A stretch of DNA of 64,000 nucleotides from Phyllobacterium sp. YR531 (GCF_000282595.1 NZ_AKIZ01000037.1:1-64000); one strand, 5' to 3'; numbered from the stretch's first letter, positions 1-9,591 are shown. Notes: generated from the letters alone by a model not told the origin. Numbers and translations: made by a program.

Positions 1-135
1 AGCTTGTCGAACCACGCATAAGAATTGTGCCGATTATCTTACCACACGAGGAGAGATAATCCGCATCGGCCCTTACAGCCACCGGCCTTTTTCATGCCTA
101 ACCATCCTGAGCTTGTCGAAGGGCTAACCACGCAC
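1..135. repeat. Intergenic short repeats and stem-loop
   Basis: Two partial copies of one motif are visible. AGCTTGTCGAA followed by CCACGCA starts at base 1 and is cut by the window edge. A fuller copy, beginning CATCCTGAGCTTGTCGAAGG and ending in CCACGCAC, lies at about 108-135. Between them is a stem-loop with arms GATTATCT (32-39) and AGATAATC (54-61). Its right flank AGAGATAATCCGCATC (52-67) matches 58171-58186 at 15 of 16 bases. These look like dispersed intergenic repeats; no gene is seen here. Confidence 0.5.
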
Positions 136-186
136 TACACCAATGCTCTGGCACAAGTGCATCACACTTAATAAAAATAATGAAAA

Positions 187-216
187 CGCCACCCGCAGGT
201 TTCCCCACGGGTGGCG
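187..216 (-). terminator. Rho-independent terminator after the DUF4167 gene
   Basis: Perfect 9-bp arms CGCCACCCG (187-195) and CGGGTGGCG (208-216) lie 22 bases past the DUF4167 stop. On the minus strand the stem is followed by TTTTCATTATTTTT. Confidence 0.8.
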
Positions 217-237
217 CATAACTCATTTCAAATCAAA

Positions 238-1092
238 TCAAACGTCCGATTCGACTGCAGCCCGGCGTTTCTTGACCTCGGCAACGATACTTGCCGGTGA
301 AAGATCATTCGCTGGTTCCGGGGCACTGGCGGCCACGCTGCTATCCTCGGTTGTGCGAGGTTCGCGCGGGCGAGCAGGTCTGCGACCACGGGGTGAGCGA
401 CGAACTGCTGGCTTGGCCTCTTCACCTTCTTCTATGGCGGCTGCCGCTACCTCAACTTCCTCACTCTGAGGAGGCTGGGCCTGTGGGCGACGCTGGCTGA
501 CAGTATCGTCATCATAGGCAACTTCGGCAGGTGTGCCTTCGATAACCGGCTGGGGTCCGCTGCCATTGATCTGCTGGTGCACGACGCGTTCAGGGCGGTC
601 ACGACGATCCGAACGTTCCGGCCGGTCAGAGCGGTCCTGACGTTCATGGCGTGGCTGACGCTCCTGGCGATCCTGACGTTCCGGCCGCTCCTGACGTTCA
701 GAACGATCCTGCCGCTCGGGACGCTCCTGGAATTCCGCCTCGTTGTTAACAACGTTGTTGCCGTCTTCTTCGTAACTGTTCTCGTCATCCTGCTCCTGAT
801 CATCGCGATCGTCGCGCTGATACTGGACAGGCGCCGCAGCTTGTGCGGCAAGAATGATACGATTGTAATGTTCTGCGTGCTGAAGATAATTTTCAGCCAT
901 CACGCGATCACCCGCGCTTTGTGCATCGCGCGCAAGGGTGGTGTATTTTTCTGCTACGTGTTGAGCATTTCCTCGAATTTTAACGTCGGGACCGTTGCTC
1001 TCGTAATTACGGGAAAGTGGGTTAGGACCTTTGCTGCGGTTATTGTTGTTACCGCGTCCGCGCATGCGCCTATTCTGCTGTACTGGCCTCAT
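238..1092 (-). CDS. DUF4167 domain protein with a long charged tail
   Basis: This 284-residue protein matches the alphaproteobacterial DUF4167 family, whose function is not established. Residues 1 to about 85 form the conserved part: an Arg/Asn/Gly-rich start (RGRGNNNNRSKGPNPLSRNY), then a helical segment with KYTTLARDAQSAGDRVMAEN and an LQHAEHYNRI motif. The rest is low complexity: an acidic stretch (DDRDDQEQDDENSYEEDG), then a run of degenerate ERPERQDRSERQ-type repeats at about residues 118-168, then Ala/Glu- and Arg/Pro-rich tails. The charge pattern suggests a nucleic-acid- or ribosome-associated protein, which is inference. It follows prmC on the same strand after 289 bases and ends at a clear terminator. 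Confidence 0.85.
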   Translation of the reverse strand: MRPVQQNRRMRGRGNNNNRSKGPNPLSRNYESNGPDVKIRGNAQHVAEKYTTLARDAQSAGDRVMAENYLQHAEHYNRIILAAQAAAPVQYQRDDRDDQEQDDENSYEEDGNNVVNNEAEFQERPERQDRSERQERPERQDRQERQPRHERQDRSDRPERSDRRDRPERVVHQQINGSGPQPVIEGTPAEVAYDDDTVSQRRPQAQPPQSEEVEVAAAAIEEGEEAKPAVRRSPRGRRPARPREPRTTEDSSVAASAPEPANDLSPASIVAEVKKRRAAVESDV

Positions 1093-1173
1093 ACTTATCT
1101 CTTTTCAGAAAATCAGGGGCGCTCATTTGCTCAACATTCGAGTCAAAAAGCTTCGCTTCTCAAGTGCCGATCT

Positions 1174-1192
1174 GAAGCGCGCCCCGCGCTTC
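1174..1192. other. Small inverted repeat in the prmC-DUF4167 gap
   Basis: Perfect 7-bp arms GAAGCGC and GCGCTTC enclose GCCCC, 82 bases upstream of the DUF4167 start. It would lie in that gene's 5' leader if transcribed. No U-run follows. I see nothing else of note in the 289-base gap 1093-1381. Confidence 0.3.
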
Positions 1193-1381
1193 AATCGCAT
1201 CCAAAGTTCATAAAACTTTTGTGCTACCGCAAAAAACATTCCTCCAAAACAAATGTTGGGAGAAAACAAACCCTCAGAAATTTGCGTATCAATTATCTTG
1301 ATAGGCAGAACCAGAGTTGTTCGGTTTCGAGCGGTATCTGGAAACTAGCGGGCTTCTTTGCAAATTCCAAGCCTTTTTTCA

Positions 1382-2263
1382 TTATTTTTCATTTGCTGTG
1401 AACAAAAGCGCTCGTTCGTGTCCGCCCAAATCTTTCTTCACATCGTGTAGAACGAAATTCTGGCGCGAAAAAATCGTCTCAATATCTTCTCGCTGCCCGG
1501 CTCCGATTTCCAATGCCACGGCTCCCCCTGGCCTCAGATAATGATGGGCGCTTGCGGCAATGATGCGATATGGATCAAGACCATCCGCACCACCATCAAG
1601 AGCCTTGACGGGATCATGTAAGACAACCTCGCGTTGCAAGTGCTCGATATCAGCCGCCGGTATGTAGGGAGGATTGGAAATAATCATGTCATATGAACCG
1701 GTTAGCTCAGAAAACCAGTCTGACAGCAGCGCGGCGAAGCGTGAGGAAACACCAGCAGCCCCGGCATTTTTGCGCGCTGTTGCAAGGGCGTCGGCTGATA
1801 TGTCAACGCCCACGGCGCGCAGTTGCGGAAGTTGATCAAGGAGAGCCAAAGCAATGGCACCCGTGCCCGTGCCAAGGTCAACAATATCGGCAAGCTCAAA
1901 GGTGGAAATACGTTCTTGCAAGAACGGCAAGGCAAGCTCGACAAGAGATTCCGTGTCCGGACGCGGCTCCAGCGTTTCTGTGGAAAGACTCAACTCAATT
2001 CCGAAGAACGCACGCTTCCCGATGATGCGATGCACGGACTCCCCGTTGATTCGGCGGGCAAGTACGGCTTGAAGTGTTTCATATTCATGCTGCCCGATCA
2101 CGCGATTCGGATTACGGATCAGTTCCAACTGATCGCAGCCGGTGGACCACTCAACCAAAAGACGAGCATCCAGATCAGCAGATTCGATCGCCGCTTCGGT
2201 AAGGACAGCTCGCGCCTGCCGCAAAACTTGCGCCAAGGGGTGACGGTTATCAGAATCCGTCAT
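1382..2263 (-). CDS. prmC: Release factor glutamine methyltransferase PrmC (HemK)
   Basis: PrmC methylates the Gln of the GGQ motif in class I release factors, using S-adenosylmethionine. The 293-residue length is normal. The N-terminal helical domain (about residues 1-85) recognises the release factor. The Rossmann domain shows the SAM motif [13 protein letters not shown] and the substrate-binding NPPY motif at residues 197-200 (ISNPPYIPA), diagnostic for N5-glutamine methyltransferases. Its start overlaps the end of prfA by 14 bases, so enzyme and substrate are translationally coupled, an arrangement widespread in bacteria. Confidence 0.95.
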   Translation of the reverse strand: MTDSDNRHPLAQVLRQARAVLTEAAIESADLDARLLVEWSTGCDQLELIRNPNRVIGQHEYETLQAVLARRINGESVHRIIGKRAFFGIELSLSTETLEPRPDTESLVELALPFLQERISTFELADIVDLGTGTGAIALALLDQLPQLRAVGVDISADALATARKNAGAAGVSSRFAALLSDWFSELTGSYDMIISNPPYIPAADIEHLQREVVLHDPVKALDGGADGLDPYRIIAASAHHYLRPGGAVALEIGAGQREDIETIFSRQNFVLHDVKKDLGGHERALLFTANEK

Positions 2264-3326
2264 TCATCTGCGCCAGCAAGGCTGTCTGATAATCGGAGAT
2301 CAGCCCGCCAATCAATTCATCCAGATCACCTTCCATAATGCGATCCAGCTTATAAAGCGTCAGGTTGATCCGATGGTCGGTTACCCTGCCTTGCGGGAAA
2401 TTATAGGTACGAATGCGCTCCGAACGATCCCCTGAACCGACCTGGCTGCGGCGCGCTTCAGAGCGTTCACTGTCCGCCTTTTGCCGCTGCATATCGAACA
2501 GACGCGAGCGTAGCACCTGCATAGCGCGGGCGCGGTTTTGATGCTGGGATTTTTCCGCCTGCACCACGACAATTCCGGACGGAATGTGCGTGATACGAAC
2601 AGCAGAGTCCGTAGTGTTGACGTGCTGTCCGCCTGAGCCAGACGCGCGCATAGTATCGATGCGGATATCATCGGGGCGAATCTCGATGTCAATTTCCTCG
2701 GCTTCCGGCAGGACGGCAACTGTGGCCGCCGATGTATGAATACGCCCGCTGGCTTCCGTGTCCGGAACGCGTTGAACGCGATGAACGCCGGATTCGAATT
2801 TCAGCTTGGCGAACACGCCCCTGCCCGAAACCATGGCGATGACTTCCTTGTAGCCGCCAGCTTCGCCATCGCTGGCCGATATCAGTTCAACCCGCCAGCC
2901 ATTGGCAGAGGCGTAACGCTCGTACATGCGGAAAAGATCGCCACCGAAAAGCGCAGCTTCCGACCCACCTGTTCCGGCACGAATTTCGAGGATGGCATTG
3001 CGCTCATCCGCAACATCCTTGGGCAGGAGCAGAACCTGTATATCCTGCTCGAGAACTTCAATACGCTCTTCAATTTCCGGCAATTCCGCTTCGGCAAGTT
3101 CGCGCATATCACGATCGGTGGATACATCATCCAGCATTGCCTGAAGATCAGCAGCTTCACTGCGAGCGGAAAGGAAGTCGCGGATCTTGAACACCACCGG
3201 TTCAAGCTCGGAATATTCTGACGCGAGCTTTACATATGTTTCGGAATCGGGATTGCTCGCCATCTGCGTTTCCATCATTGAAAAACGCTTCAGCAGCTGA
3301 TCCATACGATCCTGCGGAATAGACAT
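2250..3326 (-). CDS. prfA: Peptide chain release factor 1
   Basis: RF1 recognises UAA and UAG stop codons and triggers peptide release. The 358-residue protein carries the catalytic GGQ at 232-234 ([13 protein letters not shown]) and the typical C-terminal [15 protein letters not shown] segment. I chose the internal ATG reading [15 protein letters not shown] rather than a longer upstream start. It matches the usual length of the family, and a GTGAGG-type ribosome-binding sequence lies about 9 bases upstream. ptsP ends 10 bases before it and prmC overlaps its end, giving a ptsP-prfA-prmC transcription unit. The protein is intact. Confidence 0.96.
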   Translation of the reverse strand: MSIPQDRMDQLLKRFSMMETQMASNPDSETYVKLASEYSELEPVVFKIRDFLSARSEAADLQAMLDDVSTDRDMRELAEAELPEIEERIEVLEQDIQVLLLPKDVADERNAILEIRAGTGGSEAALFGGDLFRMYERYASANGWRVELISASDGEAGGYKEVIAMVSGRGVFAKLKFESGVHRVQRVPDTEASGRIHTSAATVAVLPEAEEIDIEIRPDDIRIDTMRASGSGGQHVNTTDSAVRITHIPSGIVVVQAEKSQHQNRARAMQVLRSRLFDMQRQKADSERSEARRSQVGSGDRSERIRTYNFPQGRVTDHRINLTLYKLDRIMEGDLDELIGGLISDYQTALLAQMNDGF

Positions 3327-3336
3327 CAGATTAGCC

Positions 3337-5610
3337 TCACAGTGATATGCCTGCCCGCTCTGCAAATTTGGTCAGGACGTGGCGCAGCGAGCCCGTATCG
3401 CCATGATTGTTCATCGCATCCGCAAGCTGAGTTCCAAGCTCATTTACATCAAGAGAGCCGAGCATCGCCTTTATCGGGCCGATGGAAGCAGGCGACATCG
3501 AGATTGAGCGGAAACCGAGCCCTAGCAGAGCCAGCGCCGAAATCGGCTTTCCGGCCATCTCACCGCATAGCGTCACATCGGTATTATTGCGTATGCCCGC
3601 CTCAACGATCTGGCGAAGCACACGCAGGAACGGCACAGAGAGATTGTCGAAGCGATTTGTAATGATCGAATTGCCACGATCCACTGCCATGACAAACTGG
3701 AAAAGGTCATTGGAGCCGACGGAAACAAAATCCACGACGGACATCAATTCATCGAGCTGCCAAAGCAATGACGGCACTTCCACCATTGCGCCGATCTTCA
3801 CCCGTGTCGGCAGATTATGCGCAAAACGCGACAGATGCTGCACTTCGCGATTGATCAGTTCACTGGCTTTGCGCACTTCCGCAATTTCGGTGACCATTGG
3901 CAGCATAAGCCGCAACTCACGCCCGCCTGCAGCTTTCAGCAAGGCACGAACCTGCGTACGCAGCAGCCCCGGGCGATCAAGAGTCAGGCGAATCGCCCGC
4001 CAGCCCAATGCCGGGTTTTCCTCATTGGTCTCGCTACGGAAATAGGGCAACACCTTGTCACCACCAATATCGAGCGTGCGGAATGTCACCGGCTTGTCGC
4101 CAGCGGCCTCAAGCACGGAGCGATAAAGCCGCTCCTGCTGCTCTGCGCGCGGGAAAGTTGAGGCGACCATGAATTGCAACTCCGTACGGAACAGCCCGAT
4201 CCCGGCAGCACCAGCTTCAACGAGTTGCGGCAAATCCACCAAAAGACCGGCGTTCATCAGCAAGGTGATGGGTATACCATCTCTGGTTACCGATGGGCGA
4301 TCACGCAATTCGCGATAGAGGGCCTGACGCTTAGCGCGGAACTTGACCTTTTCGGAATAGGCCGCTTCCACGTCTGATTGCGGACGCAGATGCACTTTGC
4401 CATCATCGCCATCGACAATGATCGCATCGTTGTTTTCAGCCATGGACACAACGCCTTTGACCTGCCCCGCCACGGGAATACCCATGGCGCGGGCAACGAT
4501 CACCACATGGCTCGTCGCAGCTCCGTCTTCCAGCACAAGACCACGGAGGCGTTCCCGAGGATAATCCAGCAACTCCGCCGCGCCCATGGAGCGGGCAACG
4601 ATAATCGCATCCTTGGCCAATGATCCGGCCATTGTCTTCACATCGCGACCCATCAACTGGCGCAGCAAGCGATTTGCAAGATCATCGAAATCGCTCAGCC
4701 GCTCGCGCATATAGGGGTCCGTCAGATGCATCATGCGGGCGCGTGTATCACTCTGCACCTTCTCGACCGCTGCTTCTGCTGTCAGGCCGTTGCGGATCGC
4801 TTCTTCGAGACGCCGCACCCAGCCATTGTCATGGGCAAACATGCGATAAGCTTCCAGCACTTCGCGGTGCTCGCCCTCGAATGCCACATCGCGGCGCGAC
4901 AGCATATCATCAATGGAAACCCGCAATGACCCAAGCGAGCTTTCAAGCCGGTCGATTTCAGTATCGATGTCTTCGTTGAACAGATTGGTGACGACGATAC
5001 GCGGCTCGTGCAAAACCACATGACCAAGGCCGACGCCATCATTGAAAGCGCTGCCGGAAAAGCTCATGGGCTTGCCCATGTCAAGTTCGACGCCTGGACG
5101 GGCAAGCCGAGTAAGGCTACCGGCCGCTACCATTTCCGCCAGGACCATGGCCGTAGTTTCCAGCGCTTCTATTTCGTCCTCACGATAAACCCGCTTTGTC
5201 CTGTTCTGCACCACCAGAACGCCAAGGGTGCGACCTGCACGCAGGATCGGCACGCCGAGGAACGAGTTGTAAATCTCTTCGCCCGTTTCCGGCAGATAGG
5301 CGAAGGCCGGGTGGGTCTGCGCATCGGTCAGATTGAGCGGGCGCGCGCTTGCAGCAATTGTACCAACGAGACCTTGCCCGAGGCGCAATTGTGCCAAATG
5401 GACGGCAGAAGGGTTCAATCCTTCAGTTGCGTACAATTCAAGCACGCCGTCAGAGCGCAACACGTAAAACGAGCACACTTCCGCAACCATGTTCTGCGCA
5501 ATATCGCGAACGATACGGTCAAGCCTCTCCTGTGGCTCAAGAGCCTCCGCCATCAATTCGCGGAGCCGCTTCAGCATGACACGAGGGCCGGTTGTCTGCG
5601 GCGTTGGCAC
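3337..5610 (-). CDS. ptsP: Phosphoenolpyruvate-protein phosphotransferase of the nitrogen PTS (EI-Ntr)
   Basis: This is the first enzyme of the nitrogen-related phosphotransferase relay; it takes phosphate from PEP and passes it to NPr. An N-terminal GAF domain (about residues 10-155) separates it from sugar-PTS EI. The swivelling domain carries the phospho-histidine in [15 protein letters not shown] (His about 368), and the C-terminal PEP barrel carries [19 protein letters not shown] and LCGEMAG. The ORF can be extended to a TTG at 5628. I prefer the GTG at 5610 because GGAG lies 7 bases upstream, giving 757 residues. It probably reports nitrogen and carbon status, as in other alphaproteobacteria; that role is family knowledge. 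Confidence 0.93.
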   Translation of the reverse strand: MPTPQTTGPRVMLKRLRELMAEALEPQERLDRIVRDIAQNMVAEVCSFYVLRSDGVLELYATEGLNPSAVHLAQLRLGQGLVGTIAASARPLNLTDAQTHPAFAYLPETGEEIYNSFLGVPILRAGRTLGVLVVQNRTKRVYREDEIEALETTAMVLAEMVAAGSLTRLARPGVELDMGKPMSFSGSAFNDGVGLGHVVLHEPRIVVTNLFNEDIDTEIDRLESSLGSLRVSIDDMLSRRDVAFEGEHREVLEAYRMFAHDNGWVRRLEEAIRNGLTAEAAVEKVQSDTRARMMHLTDPYMRERLSDFDDLANRLLRQLMGRDVKTMAGSLAKDAIIVARSMGAAELLDYPRERLRGLVLEDGAATSHVVIVARAMGIPVAGQVKGVVSMAENNDAIIVDGDDGKVHLRPQSDVEAAYSEKVKFRAKRQALYRELRDRPSVTRDGIPITLLMNAGLLVDLPQLVEAGAAGIGLFRTELQFMVASTFPRAEQQERLYRSVLEAAGDKPVTFRTLDIGGDKVLPYFRSETNEENPALGWRAIRLTLDRPGLLRTQVRALLKAAGGRELRLMLPMVTEIAEVRKASELINREVQHLSRFAHNLPTRVKIGAMVEVPSLLWQLDELMSVVDFVSVGSNDLFQFVMAVDRGNSIITNRFDNLSVPFLRVLRQIVEAGIRNNTDVTLCGEMAGKPISALALLGLGFRSISMSPASIGPIKAMLGSLDVNELGTQLADAMNNHGDTGSLRHVLTKFAERAGISL

Positions 5611-5714
5611 CCATTCGCTCCATAGCAATTATTGACAAGGCCGGAATGACCTTGCCAATCTCATTGATAAATTATGTCAGCCGGCAAAAGCAGCGGCAAA
5701 CAGAATCTCTGTTA

Positions 5715-6968
5715 TCAATGCTTATCCAGACCGTACACAGAATGCAAAGTGCGCACTGCAAGTTCCGCGTATGGACCGTCGATTAGAATGGAAATCTTGA
5801 TTTCCGACGTGGTTATGGCACGGATATTGATGCCCTTGTCAGCCAAAGCACGGAATGCCGTGGCGGCAACACCCGCATGGCTGCGCATACCAATGCCGAT
5901 AACCGATACTTTGACCATGCCGGCTTCCGACTGGATAATGTCACAGCCGATTTCAGCTTTTACCTTTTCCAGTACGGCAAGCGCCTTGTCGAGATCGCCC
6001 GATGGAACGGTAAATGTCATGTCGGTCTTGGTACCGTCTTCAGATACATTCTGTACGATCATGTCGACGTTGATATGAGCTTCAGCAAGCGGGCCGAATA
6101 TACCTGCGGAGATACCCGGGCGATCCGCAACGCGGCGCAGCGATATCTGCGCTTCGTCCTTGGCATAGGCAATTCCTGTAACAACCTGCTGTTCCACGAT
6201 TTCTTCCTCGTCGCAAATAAGAGTACCGGGCGGATTGATCAGATCACCCATGCCCGGTGCATCGGGGTCTTCGAAACTGGACCTGACAAATGTGCGTACT
6301 TTGTGCACCATGGCAAGCTCGACTGAACGTACCTGCAACACTTTCGCACCCAATGAAGCCATTTCGAGCATTTCTTCAAACGAGATGCGGGAAAGGCGTC
6401 GAGCCTTGGGCTCAACCCGCGGATCAGTGGTGTAGACGCCATCTACGTCCGTATAGATATCGCAGCGGTCTGCTTTAACGGAAGCTGCAATGGCAACAGC
6501 GCTGGTATCCGAACCGCCCCGTCCAAGTGTTGAAATGCGATTATCCGGGCCAATTCCTTGGAACCCGGCAATAACAGCAACTTGACCTTCCTTGAAACGT
6601 TCAATCAGGAAAGAGCCATCAATGTCGGTGATACGCGCTGCCCCATGCGCGTTGTCCGTCTTGATGGGTATCTGCCATCCCTGCCACGAGCGGGCGTGAA
6701 CGCCCATCCCTTGCAAGGCAATTGCCAAAAGGCCCGCCGTCACCTGCTCGCCGGAAGCGACAATCGCGTCATACTCGCGCGCATCGTGCATGGGTGAAGC
6801 CTGACGGGTCCAGGCTACGAGTTCGTTGGTTTTTCCTGCCATGGCCGAGACGACGACTGCTACTTCGTGGCCGGCATCGACTTCACGTTTGACATGCCGG
6901 GCCACATTACGGATGCGGTCGATATCGGCCACCGAAGTGCCACCGAATTTCATCACAATGCGAGCCAT
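5715..6968 (-). CDS. lysC: Aspartate kinase
   Basis: Aspartate kinase phosphorylates aspartate, the first step toward lysine, methionine, threonine and diaminopimelate. The protein is 417 residues from MARIVMKFGGTSVAD; the KFGGTS nucleotide motif sits right at the N-terminus. The open frame extends about 83 codons further upstream, but that stretch does not resemble the family. GRGGSDTSAVAIA and the YTDVDGVYTTDPR substrate motif are intact. Two C-terminal ACT domains (about residues 265-417) fit an allosterically regulated, monofunctional enzyme. It lies divergent from ubiG and upstream of ptsP. No leader peptide or lysine riboswitch is evident. Confidence 0.95.
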   Translation of the reverse strand: MARIVMKFGGTSVADIDRIRNVARHVKREVDAGHEVAVVVSAMAGKTNELVAWTRQASPMHDAREYDAIVASGEQVTAGLLAIALQGMGVHARSWQGWQIPIKTDNAHGAARITDIDGSFLIERFKEGQVAVIAGFQGIGPDNRISTLGRGGSDTSAVAIAASVKADRCDIYTDVDGVYTTDPRVEPKARRLSRISFEEMLEMASLGAKVLQVRSVELAMVHKVRTFVRSSFEDPDAPGMGDLINPPGTLICDEEEIVEQQVVTGIAYAKDEAQISLRRVADRPGISAGIFGPLAEAHINVDMIVQNVSEDGTKTDMTFTVPSGDLDKALAVLEKVKAEIGCDIIQSEAGMVKVSVIGIGMRSHAGVAATAFRALADKGINIRAITTSEIKISILIDGPYAELAVRTLHSVYGLDKH

Positions 6969-7158
6969 GGGAATTACCGTTCTGGAAAGGCCTGAAATTA
7001 TATTGGAAGAGAACCAGTTGAATGAACAAGTTCCGCGCCAGTTGAATGCGGCTTCCCATAACCAAATTATGACATAACTGCAAGAACGCGGGACGATTTG
7101 CGCCTTGACATTTTTTCCCCGAAAGGGCCACTCGATAGGGACAGCAAAGGACAAGGCA

Positions 7159-7902
7159 ATGGCCCAGGCAGAACGCAGTACAATTGATGCCGCAGAAGTC
7201 GAGCGTTTTTCACGCATGGCAGCGGAATGGTGGAACCCTCAGGGCAAATTCCGGCCTTTGCATAAATTCAATCCAACGCGTCTTGCCTACATCAAGGAAA
7301 AGGTCTGCGCTCACTATAATCTTGATCCCAATAACCCGCAGCCGTTTAAAGGTCTGCGCTTTCTGGATATTGGTTGCGGTGGCGGATTGCTATGCGAACC
7401 CATGGCACGTCTCGGCGCAACTGTCGTCGGTGCCGATGCTGGCGAAACAAATATTGAGGTTGCCAAAATTCATGCTGCGCAAAGCGGACTGGACATCGAC
7501 TATCGCGCAACGACAGCTGAAGCTCTGGCGGAAGCCAGTGAAAAGTTCGACGTCGTTCTGAACATGGAAGTGGTCGAGCATGTGGCCGACGTTGACCTTT
7601 ATATGTCTGCTTGTTCGCAGATGGTCAAACCAGGCGGGATGACCTTTGTTGCCACCATCAACCGCACATTGAAAGCACTCGGCCTTGCAATCTTCGGCGC
7701 AGAATATGTGTTGCGGTGGTTGCCGCGTGGCACGCATCAGTATGAAAAGCTGGTGCGTCCGGAAGAGTTGGAAACTGCACTCGGCGCTGCAGGCCTGACA
7801 GTTACTGAAAAAGTCGGCGTAACCTACAATCCCTTTGCCGACAGTTGGAACCGCTCTACCGACACCGATGTGAATTATATGGTTTTGGCGGTGCGGTCGT
7901 AA
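7159..7902 (+). CDS. ubiG: Ubiquinone biosynthesis O-methyltransferase UbiG
   Basis: UbiG performs both O-methylations of ubiquinone synthesis with S-adenosylmethionine. I start at [17 protein letters not shown], preceded by AAAGGA, rather than the upstream ATG at 7105 whose extra 18 residues do not look like the family; this gives 247 residues. The signature N-terminus [20 protein letters not shown] is present, with the SAM motif [17 protein letters not shown] and [12 protein letters not shown]. The gene is divergent from lysC with a shared 190-base promoter region and ends 9 bases from the convergent antitoxin gene. Confidence 0.95.
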   Translation: MAQAERSTIDAAEVERFSRMAAEWWNPQGKFRPLHKFNPTRLAYIKEKVCAHYNLDPNNPQPFKGLRFLDIGCGGGLLCEPMARLGATVVGADAGETNIEVAKIHAAQSGLDIDYRATTAEALAEASEKFDVVLNMEVVEHVADVDLYMSACSQMVKPGGMTFVATINRTLKALGLAIFGAEYVLRWLPRGTHQYEKLVRPEELETALGAAGLTVTEKVGVTYNPFADSWNRSTDTDVNYMVLAVRS

Positions 7903-7911
7903 GAACTTGTT

Positions 7912-8280
7912 CTAGATAATATCGTCCAACGAGACTTTAAGTATCTCAGCAAGTTGCTTCATGACAGATAGGCTGCCGTCTTTCTTGCCGGTTTCGATTT
8001 CCGACAGATAGGCTGCGCTTATCCCGGCTTTGGCAGCGAGGTTCTGAGCTGAAAGCTTTCTATATTGTCGCCAGACGCGAAGCGGGTTTTCGCCGTCGAG
8101 AATCCTGTAGGCAAATTCGGCAGGAATAAGCTCTTCTTCACCCGACGCAAGTTTGGCCTTGAAGCGATCAAAAGCAGCAACATCCTGAGCCATTTCACTG
8201 GCTTGAATAAGCTTGTCATATTCCGCTCGGGGAAGGATGACCATTTCATCGCCATTTGGGGTTGTAAAAGGAATGTTCAT
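7912..8280 (-). CDS. Xre-family antitoxin of a RelE-type toxin-antitoxin pair
   Basis: This 122-residue protein starts at MNIPFTTPNGDEMVILPRAE. The C-terminal half is a helix-turn-helix of the Xre/Cro type (LSAQNLAAKAGISAAYLSEI, followed by ETGKKDGSLSVMKQLAEIL). The N-terminal part (GDEMVILPRAEYDKLI) resembles the toxin-binding segment of related antitoxins. It follows the toxin gene by 8 bases on the same strand, the reversed toxin-first order seen in HigBA-like modules. The HTH very probably binds the palindromes upstream of the toxin gene. The protein would neutralise the toxin and autoregulate the operon; this is family inference. Confidence 0.88.
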   Translation of the reverse strand: MNIPFTTPNGDEMVILPRAEYDKLIQASEMAQDVAAFDRFKAKLASGEEELIPAEFAYRILDGENPLRVWRQYRKLSAQNLAAKAGISAAYLSEIETGKKDGSLSVMKQLAEILKVSLDDII

Positions 8281-8288
8281 TTCAACTC

Positions 8289-8540
8289 CTATTCGTAAAT
8301 TCCGCCGCGTGGACCGATCGAGATAATAGCAATGACAGTCCCGTCGTTTGTAAATATCACACGCCAATCGCCAACACGAAGACGGAACCCATTTCGACCC
8401 TGCAATTTAACCACATTCTGAGCCTGAGAGGCGGGGTTGTTTGCATATTGCTCAATCTTAAAACGAATACGCTCTGCTTCATTCACTGGAATTCTTTGAA
8501 GGGCTTTAAACGCAGCTCTACTGTAGTTTACAAGTTTCAT
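8289..8540 (-). CDS. RelE/ParE-family toxin
   Basis: This 83-residue basic protein begins MKLVNYSRAAFKALQRIP and carries QGRNGFRLRVGDWRVIF and a VIAIISIGPRGGIYE end, matching the compact RelE fold of mRNA interferases. Members cut mRNA, usually in the ribosomal A site. The start is the ATG at 8538-8540. The open frame runs 10 codons upstream, but those codons overlap the palindromic operator. No convincing Shine-Dalgarno sequence precedes the ATG, so the transcript may have a very short leader. The cognate Xre antitoxin follows after 8 bases. Confidence 0.88.
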   Translation of the reverse strand: MKLVNYSRAAFKALQRIPVNEAERIRFKIEQYANNPASQAQNVVKLQGRNGFRLRVGDWRVIFTNDGTVIAIISIGPRGGIYE

Positions 8541-8545
8541 TAAAT

Positions 8546-8560
8546 TTAGCCTATGGCTAA
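8546..8560. promoter_or_regulatory. Proximal operator palindrome of the toxin-antitoxin operon
   Basis: TTAGCC-TAT-GGCTAA is a perfect 6+3+6 inverted repeat ending 5 bases before the toxin ATG. A TATATT hexamer (8559-8564, minus strand) abuts it and could be the -10 box. The half-sites recur at 8616-8634, as expected for antitoxin binding. Confidence 0.7.
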
Positions 8561-8615
8561 TATAAGTCAATTAATCTTAGAAAAAATATATGTTCCGATA
8601 GCATCTACTTTAAAG

Positions 8616-8634
8616 AATTAGCCAAAGGCTAATT
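8616..8634. promoter_or_regulatory. Distal operator palindrome of the toxin-antitoxin operon
   Basis: AATTAGCC-AAA-GGCTAATT is a perfect 19-base palindrome with the same TTAGCC/GGCTAA half-sites as 8546-8560. The centres are 72 bases apart, about seven helical turns. It abuts the stop codon of the upstream EamA gene. Confidence 0.65.
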
Positions 8635-9531
8635 TCAATCTGCCTTGGCTGCCATCAACTGAGCCCGCGTCGTCATACCGACGCCAATAGTGATTACGGC
8701 TGCGCCGAGCCAGGTTGCCAGCCCGTATGCCTCACCCAAAAACAGCGTGCCGGCAAGTAGAGCCACCGCCGCACCGACATATCCTATCTGGCTGAGATAA
8801 ACCGGGCCACCAACTGCCTGCAGTCGGAAGTAGAGCGCAAACATGCAGGTCGAGGCGAGTATCTGCGCAACAACCAGCCAAGGCACATTGGCCAATGGCG
8901 CTACGGGAAAGCCGCCCGTTATAAACAGGATCGCGGGAACAAGCATGATCGCAGTTGTAATGTGGCTCCCGGCCGCAAGCTCTGTCGGGTCAGCCCCCTT
9001 CGGCCAGTCTATAGTACGATAGACATTGCCGAGAGCAAGGATAACCGGGATGAGCAAGCCAATAACAACCCACAGCGGTTCGGCAGGCTGCCCCACCTGC
9101 CCTCGTGTGAAACCGACAATAACCGCCCCGATGAAACCCACCAATATGCCCAAAAGCCCCAGCAGGCTCGGGCGCTTCAATTTGAACAGTACCGAAAGCA
9201 TGAGTGTGAAGACTGGCGAAAGCGTATACATGATACCGGTATAGCCCGCCCCAAGATGCGGGATAGCCGAGAGCGTCATCAGATTGGGCACGGCGTAGGA
9301 AATGAAAGCGGCAATGATGTAGTAGCGCACCATATGCGCATCAAGCCTTGGTCGTTTTCCAACAATGAGGAATGCAGCCAGCAATACAGCGCCAGCGCCC
9401 GTCGATATGACGAAAGCCCAAAGCGAAGGCTCAATACCGGCGGCAAACGCCAATTTGCCAAAAGGTAGCGTCAAACCCAGGAAAGAGCCTGTGAGGACGA
9501 GCAACAGCGGCGCGGAATTCAGGAATCGCAT
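8635..9531 (-). CDS. EamA/DMT-family membrane transporter
   Basis: This 298-residue, strongly hydrophobic protein has about ten predicted membrane segments arranged as two EamA halves. Examples are LLLVLTGSFLGLTLPFGKLA at the start and AAVALLAGTLFLGEAYGLA in the second half, the latter typical of drug/metabolite exporters. The substrate cannot be read from sequence; amino acids or other small metabolites are common in the family. It stands on the minus strand between the DUF1178 cluster and the toxin-antitoxin cassette. The ribosome-binding site is weak. Confidence 0.85.
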   Translation of the reverse strand: MRFLNSAPLLLVLTGSFLGLTLPFGKLAFAAGIEPSLWAFVISTGAGAVLLAAFLIVGKRPRLDAHMVRYYIIAAFISYAVPNLMTLSAIPHLGAGYTGIMYTLSPVFTLMLSVLFKLKRPSLLGLLGILVGFIGAVIVGFTRGQVGQPAEPLWVVIGLLIPVILALGNVYRTIDWPKGADPTELAAGSHITTAIMLVPAILFITGGFPVAPLANVPWLVVAQILASTCMFALYFRLQAVGGPVYLSQIGYVGAAVALLAGTLFLGEAYGLATWLGAAVITIGVGMTTRAQLMAAKAD

Positions 9532-9591
9532 GAAAATTCACCCGGAATGGCAGGAATCAACCTGTGCACAATAGACCCCGGTCTATTCTGA

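Noticed and set aside
577-1401. 274-codon plus-strand open frame over the DUF4167 gene
   Set aside because: It is the complement of the repetitive charged coding sequence, spans a gap without a ribosome-binding site and matches no family.
5008-5625. 205-codon plus-strand open frame
   Set aside because: It lies wholly antisense to the GAF domain part of ptsP and has no familiar content.
6969-7158. Lysine riboswitch or attenuator before lysC
   Set aside because: The region is too short and shows no conserved lysine-aptamer features or leader peptide; it also serves as the ubiG promoter.
8616-8634. Terminator of the EamA gene
   Set aside because: The palindrome is AT-rich, has only a 3-base loop and no U-run, and its half-sites recur before the toxin gene, so an operator fits better.
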